Assembly: GCF_019710475.1 (NCBI RefSeq)
Contig: NZ_JAJFAX010000004.1
Location: 124,001 to 188,000 of the forward strand
Length of the DNA stretch: 64,000 nt
Source: Glycomyces sp. TRM65418
Lineage (GTDB): Bacteria > Actinomycetota > Actinomycetes > Mycobacteriales > Micromonosporaceae
Direction of reading: 5' to 3'
Shown: positions 9,813-19,105 of the stretch, one piece after another
How positions within the stretch are numbered: the stretch's first letter is position 1
Layout: each line of letters begins with the position of its first letter
The notes under the pieces: generated by a model
Databases searched by the model: none
What the model saw: the letters and a program-made list of their open reading frames with translations, nothing else
What the model was told of the DNA's origin: nothing
Program-made: the position numbers and the translations under genes

Positions 9813-11092
9813 GCACCGACACCGCCACCCCGCCGGCCGAGCAGCCCGATGCGGCGGAGAACCCCCCGCCCCGACCCGGTTTCACGCAGCTCTTCGGCCG
9901 CTACCTGATCGAGGCCAACTCGGTCATGGTCACCGTCTACTCGCTGCTCCTGGCGTTCCTCATCGGCGCGGTCCTCCTCATCGTCTCCGACGAGAACGTC
10001 CGCTCCACCTACACCTACTTCTTCGCCCGCCCCCAAGACGCCCTGACCTCCTCGTGGATCCTCGTCCGCGACTCGTACCTGGCGCTCTTCGAAGGCGCGA
10101 TCCTCAACCTGAACACCCTGGAGCGGTTCCAGGCGGGCACCGCCGAATTCGGCGACCTGCTGCGGCCGATCTCCGAGACCCTCCTGAACGCGACCCCGCT
10201 GATCTTCACCGGCCTCGCCGTCGGCCTGGCCTTCCGCGCCGGCCTGTTCAACATCGGTGCGCAGGGCCAGCTGATCTTCGGCATGCTCGGCGCGCTCGCC
10301 GTCGGCTTCAGCCTGAACCTCCCGGCGGTCGTGCACCTGCCGCTGGCGATCGTCGCGGGCGCGCTCGCGGGCGCCGCCTTCGGCGCGATCCCGGGCGTCC
10401 TCAAGGCCACGACGGGCGCGCACGAGGTCATCTCCTCGATCATGCTGAACAACATCGCGTTCTTCTTCCTGGTGTGGGCCATCGGCACCGGCTTCTTCCA
10501 CTCGGAGACCAAGTCCGAACTGGTCACCAAGCCCGTCGACGAGTCCGCGACGCTGCCGACGCTGCTCGGCTGGCTCGGCGCCGGGCTGCGGGTCAACCTG
10601 GCGCTCATCGTCGGCCTCGCCGCCGCGGTCTTCACGTGGTGGCTGCTCTCCCGGTCCACCTTCGGGTTCCGCATCCGCGCCGTGGGCTTCAACGCGCACG
10701 CCTCGGCCACCGCCGGCATGCACGTCGGCCGCACCTACGCCAGCACCATGGCCTTCGCCGGCGGCCTCGCCGGCCTGGCGGGCGCGGCCCTGTCGCTCGG
10801 CGTCGGCTCCTCCGGCGTCACCACCAACACCGCCTTGGAATACGGCTTCGACGGCATCACCGTCGCCCTGCTCGGCCGGGCCCGCCCCGGCGGCATCGTC
10901 GCCGCGGCGCTCCTCTTCGGCGCGCTCAAAGCCGGGGCCCTGTCGGCCCAGCCCGACGTCCCGGTCGACATCTCGACGCTGCTCCAAGCGATCATCGTGC
11001 TGTTCATCGCCGCGCCGGCCCTGGTCAAGGCGATCCTGCACCTGCGCACCCCGCGCGGTGGCATGGTCACCCTCGAAGCGAAAGGCTGGTGA
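9809..11092 (+). CDS. nucleoside ABC transporter permease 1
   Basis: A 427-aa polytopic membrane protein of the BPD_transp_2 family (NupB/YufP-like). It has a short Pro-rich cytoplasmic N-terminus, then many hydrophobic segments. Conserved family stretches are FRAGLFNIGAQGQL near residue 145 and GAHEVISSIMLNNIA near 205. TTG start at 9809 overlaps the ATPase stop (TTGA) and is preceded by GGAGGT. Confidence 0.94.
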   Translation: MSTDTATPPAEQPDAAENPPPRPGFTQLFGRYLIEANSVMVTVYSLLLAFLIGAVLLIVSDENVRSTYTYFFARPQDALTSSWILVRDSYLALFEGAILNLNTLERFQAGTAEFGDLLRPISETLLNATPLIFTGLAVGLAFRAGLFNIGAQGQLIFGMLGALAVGFSLNLPAVVHLPLAIVAGALAGAAFGAIPGVLKATTGAHEVISSIMLNNIAFFFLVWAIGTGFFHSETKSELVTKPVDESATLPTLLGWLGAGLRVNLALIVGLAAAVFTWWLLSRSTFGFRIRAVGFNAHASATAGMHVGRTYASTMAFAGGLAGLAGAALSLGVGSSGVTTNTALEYGFDGITVALLGRARPGGIVAAALLFGALKAGALSAQPDVPVDISTLLQAIIVLFIAAPALVKAILHLRTPRGGMVTLEAKGW

Positions 11093-12372
11093 ACCCCATG
11101 GCAACGGACACGCAGGTCCCGCCCGCGTTCGTCGGCGGGAGCGCCCCGGCGCGCCACATGAAGGCCGGCGTCACCCACGCCGTCCTCGGCCTGTTCCTCA
11201 TCGCGATCGCCTTCGCGGTGCTCGGGGACGACCGCCTCACCCACATCGCCTTCGACCGGACGCTCACCGACCTCGACTGGGCCCTGCCCACCCAAGGCAT
11301 CGTCCTGGCCCTCGGCGCGATCACGGCCGCCATCGGCGTCTGGATGGTCCTCGGGATCCCGCAGCGCCGGTTCAAGCCCGCCGGCGCCACCGCCGTGACG
11401 GCCTTCGTGCTGGCGATCCTGATCTGGTCCTATTCGGAGCCCGGCGCGGTCTTCCGCGCCGAGTCGATCCTCGCCGGAGCGCTCTTCCTCGCCGTCCCCT
11501 ACCTGTTCGGCGCGCTCTCGGGCGTCGTGTGCGAACGCTCCGGCGTCATCAACATCGGCATCGAAGGCCAGTTCCTCATGGGCGCCTTCACCGGCGTCCT
11601 GGTCGCCAACATCACCGGCAACGTCTACGCCGGCATGGTCGGCGCGATGCTCGCCGGATCGCTCTCGACCATGCTCCTGGCCCTCCTGGCCACCAAGTAC
11701 CAGGTCAACCAGGTCGTCGTCGGCGTCATCCTCAACCTGCTGGCGCTGGGCTTCACCAGCTTCATGTACGACCAGCTGAAGAAGGCCGAGGGCCTCAACG
11801 ACGCGTACGGCATCCCGACCCTCACCTGGGGCCCGCTGGCCGACATCCCGGTGATCGGACCGGTCCTGTTCCAGCAGAAGCTGGTCGTGTACGTCGGCCT
11901 GGTCCTCGTCTTCGCGATCTGGTTCCTGCTCTACCGCACCCGGTGGGGCCTGCGCACCCGCGCGGTCGGCGAGCACCCGGCAGCCGCCGACTCCATGGGC
12001 GTGGCCGTCAACCGCCTCCGCTTCTGGAACGTCACCGCAGCCGGACTCATCTCCGGCTTCGGCGGCGCGTTCTTCACCATCGCGAACTCGCTGGCGTTCA
12101 ACAAGAACATGACCGCCGGGCTCGGCTTCGTCGCGCTCGCGGTCATGATCGTCGGCCGCTGGAACCCGCTCGGCGTCCTCGTCGGCGCCCTGATCTTCGG
12201 CTTCACCACGAAGATCGCCCAGGACCTCGACGCCTCCGGCTCGGCGCTGGTGCCCGGCGAGTTCCTCCAGATGCTCCCGTACGCGGTCACGCTCGTGGTC
12301 GTCGCCGGGCTCATCGGCAGGGCCAAGGCCCCCGCGGCCGACGGCGTGCCCTACAACCCGGGGGACAAGTAA
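11089..12372 (+). CDS. nucleoside ABC transporter permease 2
   Basis: A 427-aa BPD_transp_2 permease (NupC/YufQ-like), partner of the preceding permease. Conserved SGVINIGIEGQFLMGAF lies near residue 145 and the following helices are strongly hydrophobic. The start is ambiguous: GTG 11089 overlaps the previous stop by 4 nt with AAAGG just before it, while ATG 11098 is three codons later. Confidence 0.93.
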   Translation: MNPMATDTQVPPAFVGGSAPARHMKAGVTHAVLGLFLIAIAFAVLGDDRLTHIAFDRTLTDLDWALPTQGIVLALGAITAAIGVWMVLGIPQRRFKPAGATAVTAFVLAILIWSYSEPGAVFRAESILAGALFLAVPYLFGALSGVVCERSGVINIGIEGQFLMGAFTGVLVANITGNVYAGMVGAMLAGSLSTMLLALLATKYQVNQVVVGVILNLLALGFTSFMYDQLKKAEGLNDAYGIPTLTWGPLADIPVIGPVLFQQKLVVYVGLVLVFAIWFLLYRTRWGLRTRAVGEHPAAADSMGVAVNRLRFWNVTAAGLISGFGGAFFTIANSLAFNKNMTAGLGFVALAVMIVGRWNPLGVLVGALIFGFTTKIAQDLDASGSALVPGEFLQMLPYAVTLVVVAGLIGRAKAPAADGVPYNPGDK

Positions 12373-12375
12373 CCG

Positions 12376-12774
12376 ATGAAGCAGAGCAATGCGGACGTCG
12401 ACTGGGAGGCACTGCGCGACCGGGCCCGCGAGGCCATGCGGCACGCGTACGCGCCGTACTCGCAGTTCCCGGTCGGCGTCGCCGGTCTCGTCGACGACGG
12501 CCGGATCGTCTCCGGCTGCAACGTCGAGAACGCCTCGTTCGGCCTGACGCTGTGCGCCGAGTGCGGCATGGTCTCCCAGCTCGCCGCCACCGGCGGCGGG
12601 CGCCTGGTCGCGATCGCCTGCGTCGACCGCGCGGGCGAACCCCTCACCCCCTGCGGCCGGTGCCGCCAGCTGCTCTACGAGCACGGCGGCCCCGAGTGCC
12701 TGGTGGACGCCGCACCCGAGCCGACCACGGTGGGGGCCCTGCTCCCCGGCGCGTTCGGCCCCGATTACCTGTGA
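12376..12774 (+). CDS. cdd: cytidine deaminase
   Basis: A 132-aa homotetrameric-type cytidine deaminase converting (deoxy)cytidine to (deoxy)uridine. The zinc site is clear: CAEC near residue 58 (catalytic Glu) and PCGRC near residue 95. Length is normal. It sits 3 nt after the permease stop, so imported cytidine can be deaminated and passed to phosphorolysis. Confidence 0.95.
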   Translation: MKQSNADVDWEALRDRAREAMRHAYAPYSQFPVGVAGLVDDGRIVSGCNVENASFGLTLCAECGMVSQLAATGGGRLVAIACVDRAGEPLTPCGRCRQLLYEHGGPECLVDAAPEPTTVGALLPGAFGPDYL

Positions 12775-12837
12775 GGGGGCGGCGGGCGGCCCCCGCCGTC
12801 CCCTTCGGACTCTCGAATACGTAGTGAGGGAACTCTG

Positions 12838-14112
12838 ATGATCACCGCTGTCGACGTCATCCGCACCAAACGGGACGGCGGCGAGCTCTCGACCGCCCAG
12901 ATCGACTGGGTCATCGACGCCTACACGAAGGGCGCCGTGGCCGACGAGCAGATGTCCGCCCTGGCGATGGCGATCTTCCTCAACGGCGCGAAGCCGCGCG
13001 AGATCGCCGACTGGACCGCCGCGATGATCCGCTCGGGGATCACCCTCGACCTCGCGGCCGTGGGCAAGCCATGCGTGGACAAGCACTCCACGGGCGGCGT
13101 GGGCGACAAGATCACGCTGCCGCTGGCGCCGCTCGTCGCGGTCTTCGACGTCGCGGTCCCGCAGCTGTCCGGCCGGGGCCTCGGCCACACCGGCGGCACG
13201 CTCGACAAGCTCGAGTCGATCCCCGGCTTCCGGGTCGACCTGACCGAGGACCGGGTCGTCGAGCAGCTCAAGGAGATCGGCGCGGTCATCTGCGCCGCCA
13301 CCGGCGACCTCGCGCCCGCCGACAAGAAGCTCTACGCCCTCCGCGACATCACCTCCACTGTGGAGTCTATTCCGCTCATCGCGTCCTCGATCATGTGCAA
13401 GAAGATCGCCGAGGGCGCGGACGCGATCGTGCTCGACGTCAAGGTCGGCTCGGGCGCGTTCATGAAGGACTTCGCGCAGGCGCGCGAGCTCGCCGAGACC
13501 ATGGTCCGCCTCGGCGGGGATCACGACGTCGACACCCGGGCGCTGCTCACCGACATGTCGGTCCCGCTGGGCCGCACCGCGGGGAACGCCCTCGAGGTGC
13601 GCGAGTCCGTGGAGGTCCTCGCCGGCGGCGGTCCCGAGGACGTGGTCGAGCTGACCGTGGCCCTCGCCAAGGAGATGCTCGCCGCCGCCGGTCGGCCCGA
13701 CGCCGACCCGGCCGCCGCCCTGAACGACGGCCGCGCGATGGACAAGTGGCGCCGGATGGTCGCCGCCCAAGGCGGCGACGCGGACGCGCCGCTGCCGGTC
13801 GCCCGCGAGTCCGAGGCGATCACCGCCGACGCGGACGGGTTCGTCGCGGCGATGGACGCCTACGCCGTCGGCGTGGCCGCCTGGCGCCTCGGCGCGGGCC
13901 GCGAACGCCAGGGCCAGCCGGTCCAGGCGGGGGCGGGCATCGAGATCCTCAAGGCCGTCGGCGAGCCCGTGAAGGCCGGCGAGCCGGTCTTCCGCCTCCA
14001 CACCGACGCCCCCGAGCGCTTCGCCGCCGCGAAGGAGACCCTCGCGGGCCAGTGGTCGATCGCCGCGGAGCCCGCCAAGCGCGGCCCGCTCATCCTCGAC
14101 CGCATCGTCTGA
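12838..14112 (+). CDS. deoA: thymidine/pyrimidine-nucleoside phosphorylase
   Basis: A 424-aa phosphorylase splitting thymidine or (deoxy)uridine with phosphate to base plus (deoxy)ribose-1-phosphate. The family signature SGRGLGHTGGTLDKLESIPG is near residue 112, and the phosphate-binding KHSTGGVGDK near residue 80. Ribosome site GAGGGAA precedes ATG 12838. It is the last gene of the nucleoside uptake operon, and a strong hairpin follows. Confidence 0.96.
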   Translation: MITAVDVIRTKRDGGELSTAQIDWVIDAYTKGAVADEQMSALAMAIFLNGAKPREIADWTAAMIRSGITLDLAAVGKPCVDKHSTGGVGDKITLPLAPLVAVFDVAVPQLSGRGLGHTGGTLDKLESIPGFRVDLTEDRVVEQLKEIGAVICAATGDLAPADKKLYALRDITSTVESIPLIASSIMCKKIAEGADAIVLDVKVGSGAFMKDFAQARELAETMVRLGGDHDVDTRALLTDMSVPLGRTAGNALEVRESVEVLAGGGPEDVVELTVALAKEMLAAAGRPDADPAAALNDGRAMDKWRRMVAAQGGDADAPLPVARESEAITADADGFVAAMDAYAVGVAAWRLGAGRERQGQPVQAGAGIEILKAVGEPVKAGEPVFRLHTDAPERFAAAKETLAGQWSIAAEPAKRGPLILDRIV

Positions 14113-14430
14113 CCCGACCCTCGTGAAGGGCGGCCCCGCCACAGCGGGGCCGCCCTTCACGAGGTTCCCGAGCGTCTCCAGCGCCCGCCGGCGAGCGGGC
14201 GAGCCGAAGCCGATGAACACCACGACGCCGCGCGGACCGCCACGCGCCCCCCTTCGGCGTGTACACGCCTGTGCCGCGGTCTGCGGTGACCGGACCGGAC
14301 GGCTCGAATTTGGAGATTTGTTTCATCGAGGTACTTCTCAACGAAAGATTTCTTCGATATGGTGCCGTGACATGACTTGATCGTCGCGTCGATCACTCCT
14401 CGGTGCGCAGCCTCGAAGGGACGCAAGGAC
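14113..14430. other. intergenic region deoA to M15-like gene
   Basis: It contains the deoA terminator (14121-14162), a GC-rich stretch, and a more AT-rich block at about 14310-14390. TATGGT at 14354-14359 could be a -10. No ORF or riboswitch I recognise. Confidence 0.6.
14121..14162 (+). terminator. strong hairpin terminator of the nucleoside operon
   Basis: A perfect 19-bp stem (14121-14139 with 14144-14162) and loop CACA begin 8 nt after the deoA stop. Confidence 0.8.
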
Positions 14431-15312
14431 ATGACCGATCAGCCTGCCGATACCCCCGGCACCCGCTCGCGGCGCTGGCTCCTGCGCCGCGCGATCATGG
14501 CCGCCGGCGGCGTCGGCGCCGCCACCGTGCCCGCCGTGTTCGCCGCCGGATCGGCCGACGCCGCCGCCGCCGTCGACATGGAACTCGTGCTCGTCGCCGC
14601 CATGGTCGACCCGCCCAAGTCCGGCACCGGCACCACGCTCACCGCCGGACCGCACGTCAAGGTCGTCGAGCAGGCCCTGGACGCCGAGAACTTCCTGGCC
14701 GCCGGGAACGTCGACGGCCACTACGGCACCTCCACGATCAGCGCCTACGCCGCCTGGCAGCGGTCCCTCGGCTACAGCGGCCTCGACGCCAACGGCATCC
14801 CCGGCCCGACCTCGCTCGCCAAGCTCGGCCAGGACACCGGCCTGTTCACCGTCAGCCGCACCGTCAACATCGGATCCGCGACGAACTCCTACGGCGGCAA
14901 GCGGGTCAACACCCGCACCAGGAACATGCTCGCCGCCGCCGACGCCAAGCTCTCGTGGGGCATCACCCTCACGCAGGGCTCCTACAACACCGGCAACCCC
15001 AGTTCGGCGGGCACGCACGACGGCGGCGGCGTCGTCGACGTGAACGTCAGCGGGATGACGGCCACGCAGCGCTGGCAGACCGTGAAGGCCATGCGCGACG
15101 TCGGCTTCGCCGCCTGGCTGCGGACCCCGGAGCAGGGCTTCTCGTACCACATCCACGCGAACGCGGTCGGCGACACCGACATGTCCGGTCCCGCGCAGCG
15201 CCAGGTCCACGACTACTTCTACGGGAAGAACGGCCTCGCCGACCACGCCGCGGACAACACCCCGTCCGCCTACCGGAGCGCCTTCACGTGGTGGGAAAAG
15301 TACAACCGCTGA
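14431..15312 (+). CDS. secreted peptidoglycan-binding / M15-like protein
   Basis: A 293-aa exported protein. The N-terminus has a Tat-like arginine motif (SRRWLLRR) then a hydrophobic segment ending at an Ala-rich cleavage site near residue 47. Residues about 70-130 resemble a peptidoglycan-binding domain (HYGTSTISAYAAWQRSLGY). The C-terminal half contains GTHDGGGVVDVNV and YHIHANAVGD, metal-ligand-like His/Asp motifs of the D,D-peptidase M15/Hedgehog-like fold. A cell-wall role is inferred. ATG 14431 follows GCAAGGA; the longer upstream frame would spoil the signal. Confidence 0.8.
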   Translation: MTDQPADTPGTRSRRWLLRRAIMAAGGVGAATVPAVFAAGSADAAAAVDMELVLVAAMVDPPKSGTGTTLTAGPHVKVVEQALDAENFLAAGNVDGHYGTSTISAYAAWQRSLGYSGLDANGIPGPTSLAKLGQDTGLFTVSRTVNIGSATNSYGGKRVNTRTRNMLAAADAKLSWGITLTQGSYNTGNPSSAGTHDGGGVVDVNVSGMTATQRWQTVKAMRDVGFAAWLRTPEQGFSYHIHANAVGDTDMSGPAQRQVHDYFYGKNGLADHAADNTPSAYRSAFTWWEKYNR

Positions 15313-15380
15313 CGCGCGGATGGCATTCGTCACCCCTGGACGGCGGAATGTCCCCGTCCCCGCATCGGTTACCGCTGAGT

Positions 15381-16073
15381 ATGAGCACTATCGGATTCAT
15401 CGGCAGCGGCAACATCGGCAGCGCGGTCGCGCGTCTCGCGGTGAAGGCGGGACATGACGTCGTCCTGAGCAACAGCCGCGGCCCGGAGACCCTGGCCGAC
15501 CTCGTGGCGGAGCTCGGGCCGCAGGCCCGCGCGGCGACTCCCGCGGAGGCCGCCGCGGCGGGCGACCTCGTGGTGGTGACGATCCCGTTCCACGCTTACC
15601 GGTCGGTCCCGGTGGAAGAGCTGCGCGGCAAGGTCGTCCTCGACACCAACAACTACTACCCGGAGCGCGACGGCCGGTTCGCGGCGCTCGACGACGAGCG
15701 CACCACGGTCAGCGAGCTGCTGCAGGACCACCTGCCGGAGTCGCGCGTCGTGAAGGGCTTCAACAACATCTACGCCGGGCACGTCGCCGATCTGGCCCGC
15801 CCCAGCGGCGACCCGGAGCGTTCGGTCCTCGCGATCGCGGGCGACGACCCGGCCGCGAAGCGGGCCGTGTCGGACTTCCTCGACGCGATCGGCTTCGACG
15901 CCTACGACGTCGGCCCGCTCGCCGAAGGCTGGCGCTTCCAGCGCGACACCCCGGCCTACGGCGTCTTCTTCACCGACACGTTCAGCTTCGACAACGTCCC
16001 GCCCTCGCGCCAGGTGACCCCGGAGATCCTGGAGCCGCTCCTGAAGGCCGCCCAGCGCTACCGCGACATGTAG
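15381..16073 (+). CDS. NADPH-dependent F420 reductase-like oxidoreductase
   Basis: A 230-aa Rossmann-fold protein. IGFIGSGNIGSAVARLAVKAG at the N-terminus, then VLSNSRGPETL, is the dinucleotide motif of the F420:NADP oxidoreductase family; VVVTIPFHAY and KGFNNIYAGH fit the same family. It may transfer hydride between NADPH and F420 or another deazaflavin; the substrate cannot be fixed from sequence. A strong bidirectional hairpin follows. Confidence 0.85.
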   Translation: MSTIGFIGSGNIGSAVARLAVKAGHDVVLSNSRGPETLADLVAELGPQARAATPAEAAAAGDLVVVTIPFHAYRSVPVEELRGKVVLDTNNYYPERDGRFAALDDERTTVSELLQDHLPESRVVKGFNNIYAGHVADLARPSGDPERSVLAIAGDDPAAKRAVSDFLDAIGFDAYDVGPLAEGWRFQRDTPAYGVFFTDTFSFDNVPPSRQVTPEILEPLLKAAQRYRDM

Positions 16074-16078
16074 CGAAC

Positions 16079-16119
16079 ACGGGGACGGGGCCGCCGCGAC
16101 GCGGCGGCCCCGTCCCCGT
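16079..16119. terminator. bidirectional hairpin between convergent genes
   Basis: A 19-bp perfect stem (16079-16097 with 16101-16119) and a 3-nt loop lie between the reductase-like gene and the convergent small gene. Confidence 0.8.
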
Positions 16120-16137
16120 CGGACGTCTTGCGGTCCT

Positions 16138-16395
16138 TCAGGCCTGCTTCGCGGTCTCGGCCGAGTTCCGCGATTCCTCCAGCTTGCTCACGAGGGCGGC
16201 CGCCATCGCGCTGGACTCCTCCAGCTGCTCTTTGCTGACGCTCAAGGTGTTGGCCGCCGCCTCGATGCCGAGGGACTGCACCTGCCCGAGCACTTCCTCG
16301 ACCTGGGCCTTGCTCGCTTCGATCTGTCCTTGGAGTTCGTTGACCGAGTCGAGGTTCGCGCTGATCGAGGCGATGACCTCGTCGATGGACGCCAT
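16138..16395 (-). CDS. small coiled-coil protein, unknown function
   Basis: An 85-aa, almost entirely helical protein (MASIDEVIASISANLDSVNEL) rich in Ala, Glu, Ser and Leu with heptad-like spacing and no Cys, Trp or signal peptide. ATG 16395 has GGAAGGTAC upstream on its strand; a longer frame begins with implausible Arg/Pro-rich sequence. Size and helicity recall small ESX/WXG-type partners, but no WXG motif is present, so no function is claimed. It is paired with the next minus-strand gene. Confidence 0.65.
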   Translation of the reverse strand: MASIDEVIASISANLDSVNELQGQIEASKAQVEEVLGQVQSLGIEAAANTLSVSKEQLEESSAMAAALVSKLEESRNSAETAKQA

Positions 16396-16570
16396 GGGAG
16401 TACCTTCCGCTCGCGGGCACAGGGTGTCGCCGACCGCTGCGGACCGGCCGTCGCGCCCCGAGGCGACCGGCCGGTGCGCAGGCACTCAGCGTCATGGACG
16501 TTACCCGACCGGGCCGCGAACGCGACGGTCACCGCCGCCGCGGCGCCGAGTTCCCAGCCGTCCCCGGCGG

Positions 16571-16876
16571 TCACGACTCGTCGGCCTGGCCTTCGGCCGC
16601 GTCACGGTGCGCCTTGGCGGCGTTCATGATCTTGGCGTGGGCTTCGTCGAGGTAGGAGATCATCAGCGCGCACCGGGCGGCCTCGGCCTGGAGCGATTCG
16701 CGGTAGGCCGCGCGCTTCTCGGGGGAGACGTCGGTGTCGTCCTCGGCCGCGACGGAGCTCTCGGCGATCATGATCTGCAGTTCCTTGGACTGGCGGCGCG
16801 CCAGCGCGATCTGGTCGGCGATCATCTGCAGCTGCGCGCTGTCATTCGGGCTCATGCTGTCGTCCGGGCTCGCCAT
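16571..16876 (-). CDS. small helical protein, unknown function
   Basis: A 101-aa acidic helical protein (MASPDDSMSPNDSAQ, then LARRQSKELQIMIAESS) with one Cys and no signal peptide. It is upstream of and on the same strand as the 85-aa coiled-coil gene, separated by about 175 nt. ATG 16876 is chosen; ATG 16855 is possible. I do not recognise the family; the pair may work together, which is inference from adjacency and shared helical character. Confidence 0.6.
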   Translation of the reverse strand: MASPDDSMSPNDSAQLQMIADQIALARRQSKELQIMIAESSVAAEDDTDVSPEKRAAYRESLQAEAARCALMISYLDEAHAKIMNAAKAHRDAAEGQADES

Positions 16877-17163
16877 GCGGCTTCGCCTCCCTGTCCGGGG
16901 TGCAAGGGCTGCGCCGACCGATCCGCGGCGACGGCGGCGCGAGCGGCCACCGGCGGCGCGATCGCCCAGCACCGATCACGCTACCCGACCCGTGCCGTTC
17001 CCGGTCTGCGCCCGGATTCGACCCGGTGCGCGGTTCCCGCGGTTCCGCCGAGGCCGACGGCGCCCGGCGGCGAGGGGCATAGCGCGGCCCGTGCCGGGTA
17101 CCCGCCCGGCCTCCGGGCGCTGCGGCCTGCGGTGCCCTCACCGACGCAAGAGGGGGAGATTCC

Positions 17164-17568
17164 ATGACTCTCGTGGAAGAAATGCTGCGCACCTACCCGG
17201 CCGATCTCGGCGGGGTCGATCGGCAGAAGCTCGCCGACTGCATCCAGGAGTGCTACTCCTGCGCGCAGGCCTGCACCGCGTGCGCGGACGCGTGCCTCAG
17301 CGAGGACGACGTCGCGATGCTCGTGAAGTGCATCCGCTCGAACCTGGACTGCGCGGACATCTGTTTCGCCACCGGCCAGGTGCTCTCGCGCCACACCGGT
17401 TACGACGCCAACATCACCCGCTCCATGCTCGAGGCGTGCGCCGCGGCCTGCAAGGCCTGCGGCGACATGTGCGCGGAGCACTCGGGGATGGAGCACTGCA
17501 CGAAGTGCGCCGAGGAGTGCCGCAAGTGCGAGCGCGCCTGCCGCGAGCTGCTGGCCTCGCTGGGCTGA
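17164..17568 (+). CDS. four-helix Cys-rich copper-binding protein (DUF326/Csp-like)
   Basis: A 134-aa protein with about 20 Cys residues arranged as CxxC, CxxxC and CxxCxxxC repeats along predicted helices (CIQECYSCAQACTACADAC near residue 27, CKACGDMC near 100). This pattern matches the DUF326/copper storage protein family, whose four-helix bundles bind many Cu(I) ions. No signal peptide, so it would be cytosolic like Csp3. Ribosome site AGGGGGAG precedes ATG 17164. Confidence 0.85.
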   Translation: MTLVEEMLRTYPADLGGVDRQKLADCIQECYSCAQACTACADACLSEDDVAMLVKCIRSNLDCADICFATGQVLSRHTGYDANITRSMLEACAAACKACGDMCAEHSGMEHCTKCAEECRKCERACRELLASLG

Positions 17569-17590
17569 CCTCCCGTGGCCGCATACGGCG

Positions 17591-17623
17591 AGCGGGGCCG
17601 GCGCCATGGGCGCCGGCCCCGCT
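17591..17623. terminator. bidirectional hairpin
   Basis: A 15-bp perfect stem (17591-17605 with 17609-17623), loop ATG, between the copper-binding gene and the convergent subtilase gene. Confidence 0.75.
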
Positions 17624-17638
17624 TCGCGCGTCTGGGCG

Positions 17639-18853
17639 TCAGCCCAGGAAAGCGGTGTTCAGCAGCAGGTTCGGGCTGCCCTTGGTGTCCGACACGGCGC
17701 CGGCCACCGCGCCCTCGGCGAGGGCGGTCGCGACCTCGTCCGGGGCGGCGTCCGGGTGGGACTCCAGGTACAGGGCTGCGACGCCCGCGACGTGCGGGGT
17801 CGCCATCGAGGTGCCCGAGATGGTGTTCTCGGCGTCGTCGCCGTCGATCCACGCCGAGGTGATGCCGTTGCCCGGCGCGAGGAGGTCGACGCATTCGCCG
17901 TAGTTCGACCAGGTGGTCTGGGCGTCGCGCACGTTGGTGGCGCCGACGGTGATCGCGCTCGGCTCGGAGCCGGGGGAGACGGCGCAGGCGTCCTGGCCCT
18001 CGTTGCCGGCGGCGATCGCGAAGGTCACGCCGGTGCCGACCGCGGCGGCGATCGCGTCGTTGAGGGCCTGGCTGAACGAGCCGCCGAGGCTCATGTTGGC
18101 GACGGCCGGGCCGTCCGCGTTCGCGGCGACCCAGTCGATGCCGCCGATGATCGCGGCGTACGAGCCGGAGCCCGCGCAGTCGAGGACCCGCACGGGGCGG
18201 ATCGTGACGTCCTTGGCGAGGCCGTAGCCGCTGCCGCCGATGGTGCCGGCGACGTGGGTGCCGTGGCCGTGGCAGTCGCTCGCGTCGGCGTCCTGGTCGA
18301 TGAAGTCGTAGCCGTCGCCGACGCGGCCGGCGAAGTCCTGGTGGGTGACGTTCACGCCCGTGTCGAGGACGAACGCGTCGACGCCCGCGCCCGTCAGGTG
18401 GTACTCGTAGGACTGGTCGAGCGGCAGCGCGCTCTGGTCGACGCGGTCGAGGCCCCAGGAGGGCGGGTCGGTCTGGACTTCGGTGAGGTGCGCGTACTGG
18501 TTCTGCTCGACGTAGGCGACCGCGTCGTCGGCGGCGAGCTCGAGGGCCTCGGCCTCGCTCATCTGGGCGACGTAGCCGTCGAGGAGGTCGAGGGCGTCCT
18601 CGACGTCGACGTCCACGCCGAGGTCGTCGGCGAGCGCGTTCAGTCCGCCGGCCGGTTCTTCGAGGACGACGATGTACTCGCCGGGGATGGCGTCGGGGGA
18701 GTCGGCGCCGATGATGAGGTCGGCGGCGTCGGGGGCGGCCGTTTCAGCGTTGGCGAATGCGGTGACCGCGACGAGCGAGCCTCCGGCCGTCGCCGCCGCG
18801 ATGCCGATCGCGGCAACGGTGCGGATACGCCGTTTCGTTCCTGCCGTTGACAA
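17639..18853 (-). CDS. secreted S8 subtilisin-like serine protease 1
   Basis: A 404-aa pre-pro-subtilase. A basic N-terminus and hydrophobic segment form the signal peptide; an I9-type propeptide follows (GEYIVVLEEPAGG to VAYVEQN). The catalytic triad is visible: Asp in FVLDTGVN, His in CHGHGTHVAG, Ser in SGTSMATPHVAG. The start is TTG 18853 with AAGGAG 6 nt upstream. It is the most divergent of three tandem subtilases and has its own promoter. Confidence 0.93.
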   Translation of the reverse strand: MSTAGTKRRIRTVAAIGIAAATAGGSLVAVTAFANAETAAPDAADLIIGADSPDAIPGEYIVVLEEPAGGLNALADDLGVDVDVEDALDLLDGYVAQMSEAEALELAADDAVAYVEQNQYAHLTEVQTDPPSWGLDRVDQSALPLDQSYEYHLTGAGVDAFVLDTGVNVTHQDFAGRVGDGYDFIDQDADASDCHGHGTHVAGTIGGSGYGLAKDVTIRPVRVLDCAGSGSYAAIIGGIDWVAANADGPAVANMSLGGSFSQALNDAIAAAVGTGVTFAIAAGNEGQDACAVSPGSEPSAITVGATNVRDAQTTWSNYGECVDLLAPGNGITSAWIDGDDAENTISGTSMATPHVAGVAALYLESHPDAAPDEVATALAEGAVAGAVSDTKGSPNLLLNTAFLG

Positions 18854-19105
18854 GAGGAACTCCTTCGGTTGTGCGGGGCGTGCCGCTGCTTGGGGCGGCC
18901 GTCCCGGGGGGAGGGTGGAACGGACCGGCGGCGCGGACCGGGCTCCAGTCCCGGCCCGCTTCACCCGTCCGGGCCCAGCGGCTCGGCGAAGGGCCGTCAG
19001 ACCTTGGGAGTGAGCCTAAGGCTTCGAACAAACCGTGTAAACCCCCAGTAATCCAACAATCGATCAATGAACGAGCAAATCCAGCGTTTGCTCCAAAACA
19101 GACAA
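18854..19105. other. upstream region of subtilase 1
   Basis: This part of the 332-nt gap between subtilases 1 and 2 holds a promoter pair (separate entry) and a long GC-rich 5' leader of about 150 nt before the TTG start. No ORF is supported. Confidence 0.5.
19013..19041 (-). promoter_or_regulatory. candidate promoter of subtilase 1
   Basis: On the minus strand TTTACA (19041-19036) and TAGGCT (19018-19013) are exactly 17 nt apart. The -10 is about 160 nt before the TTG start, predicting a long untranslated leader. Confidence 0.5.

Noticed and set aside
10735..14223. 1162-codon minus-strand open frame over the permease-cdd-deoA region
   Set aside because: Shadow of real genes; composition is Asp/Gly/Arg/Val repeats without any domain.
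14310..14430. Possible cyclic-di-AMP riboswitch before the cell-wall gene
   Set aside because: The conserved riboswitch segments could not be found; only an AT-richer stretch is present.
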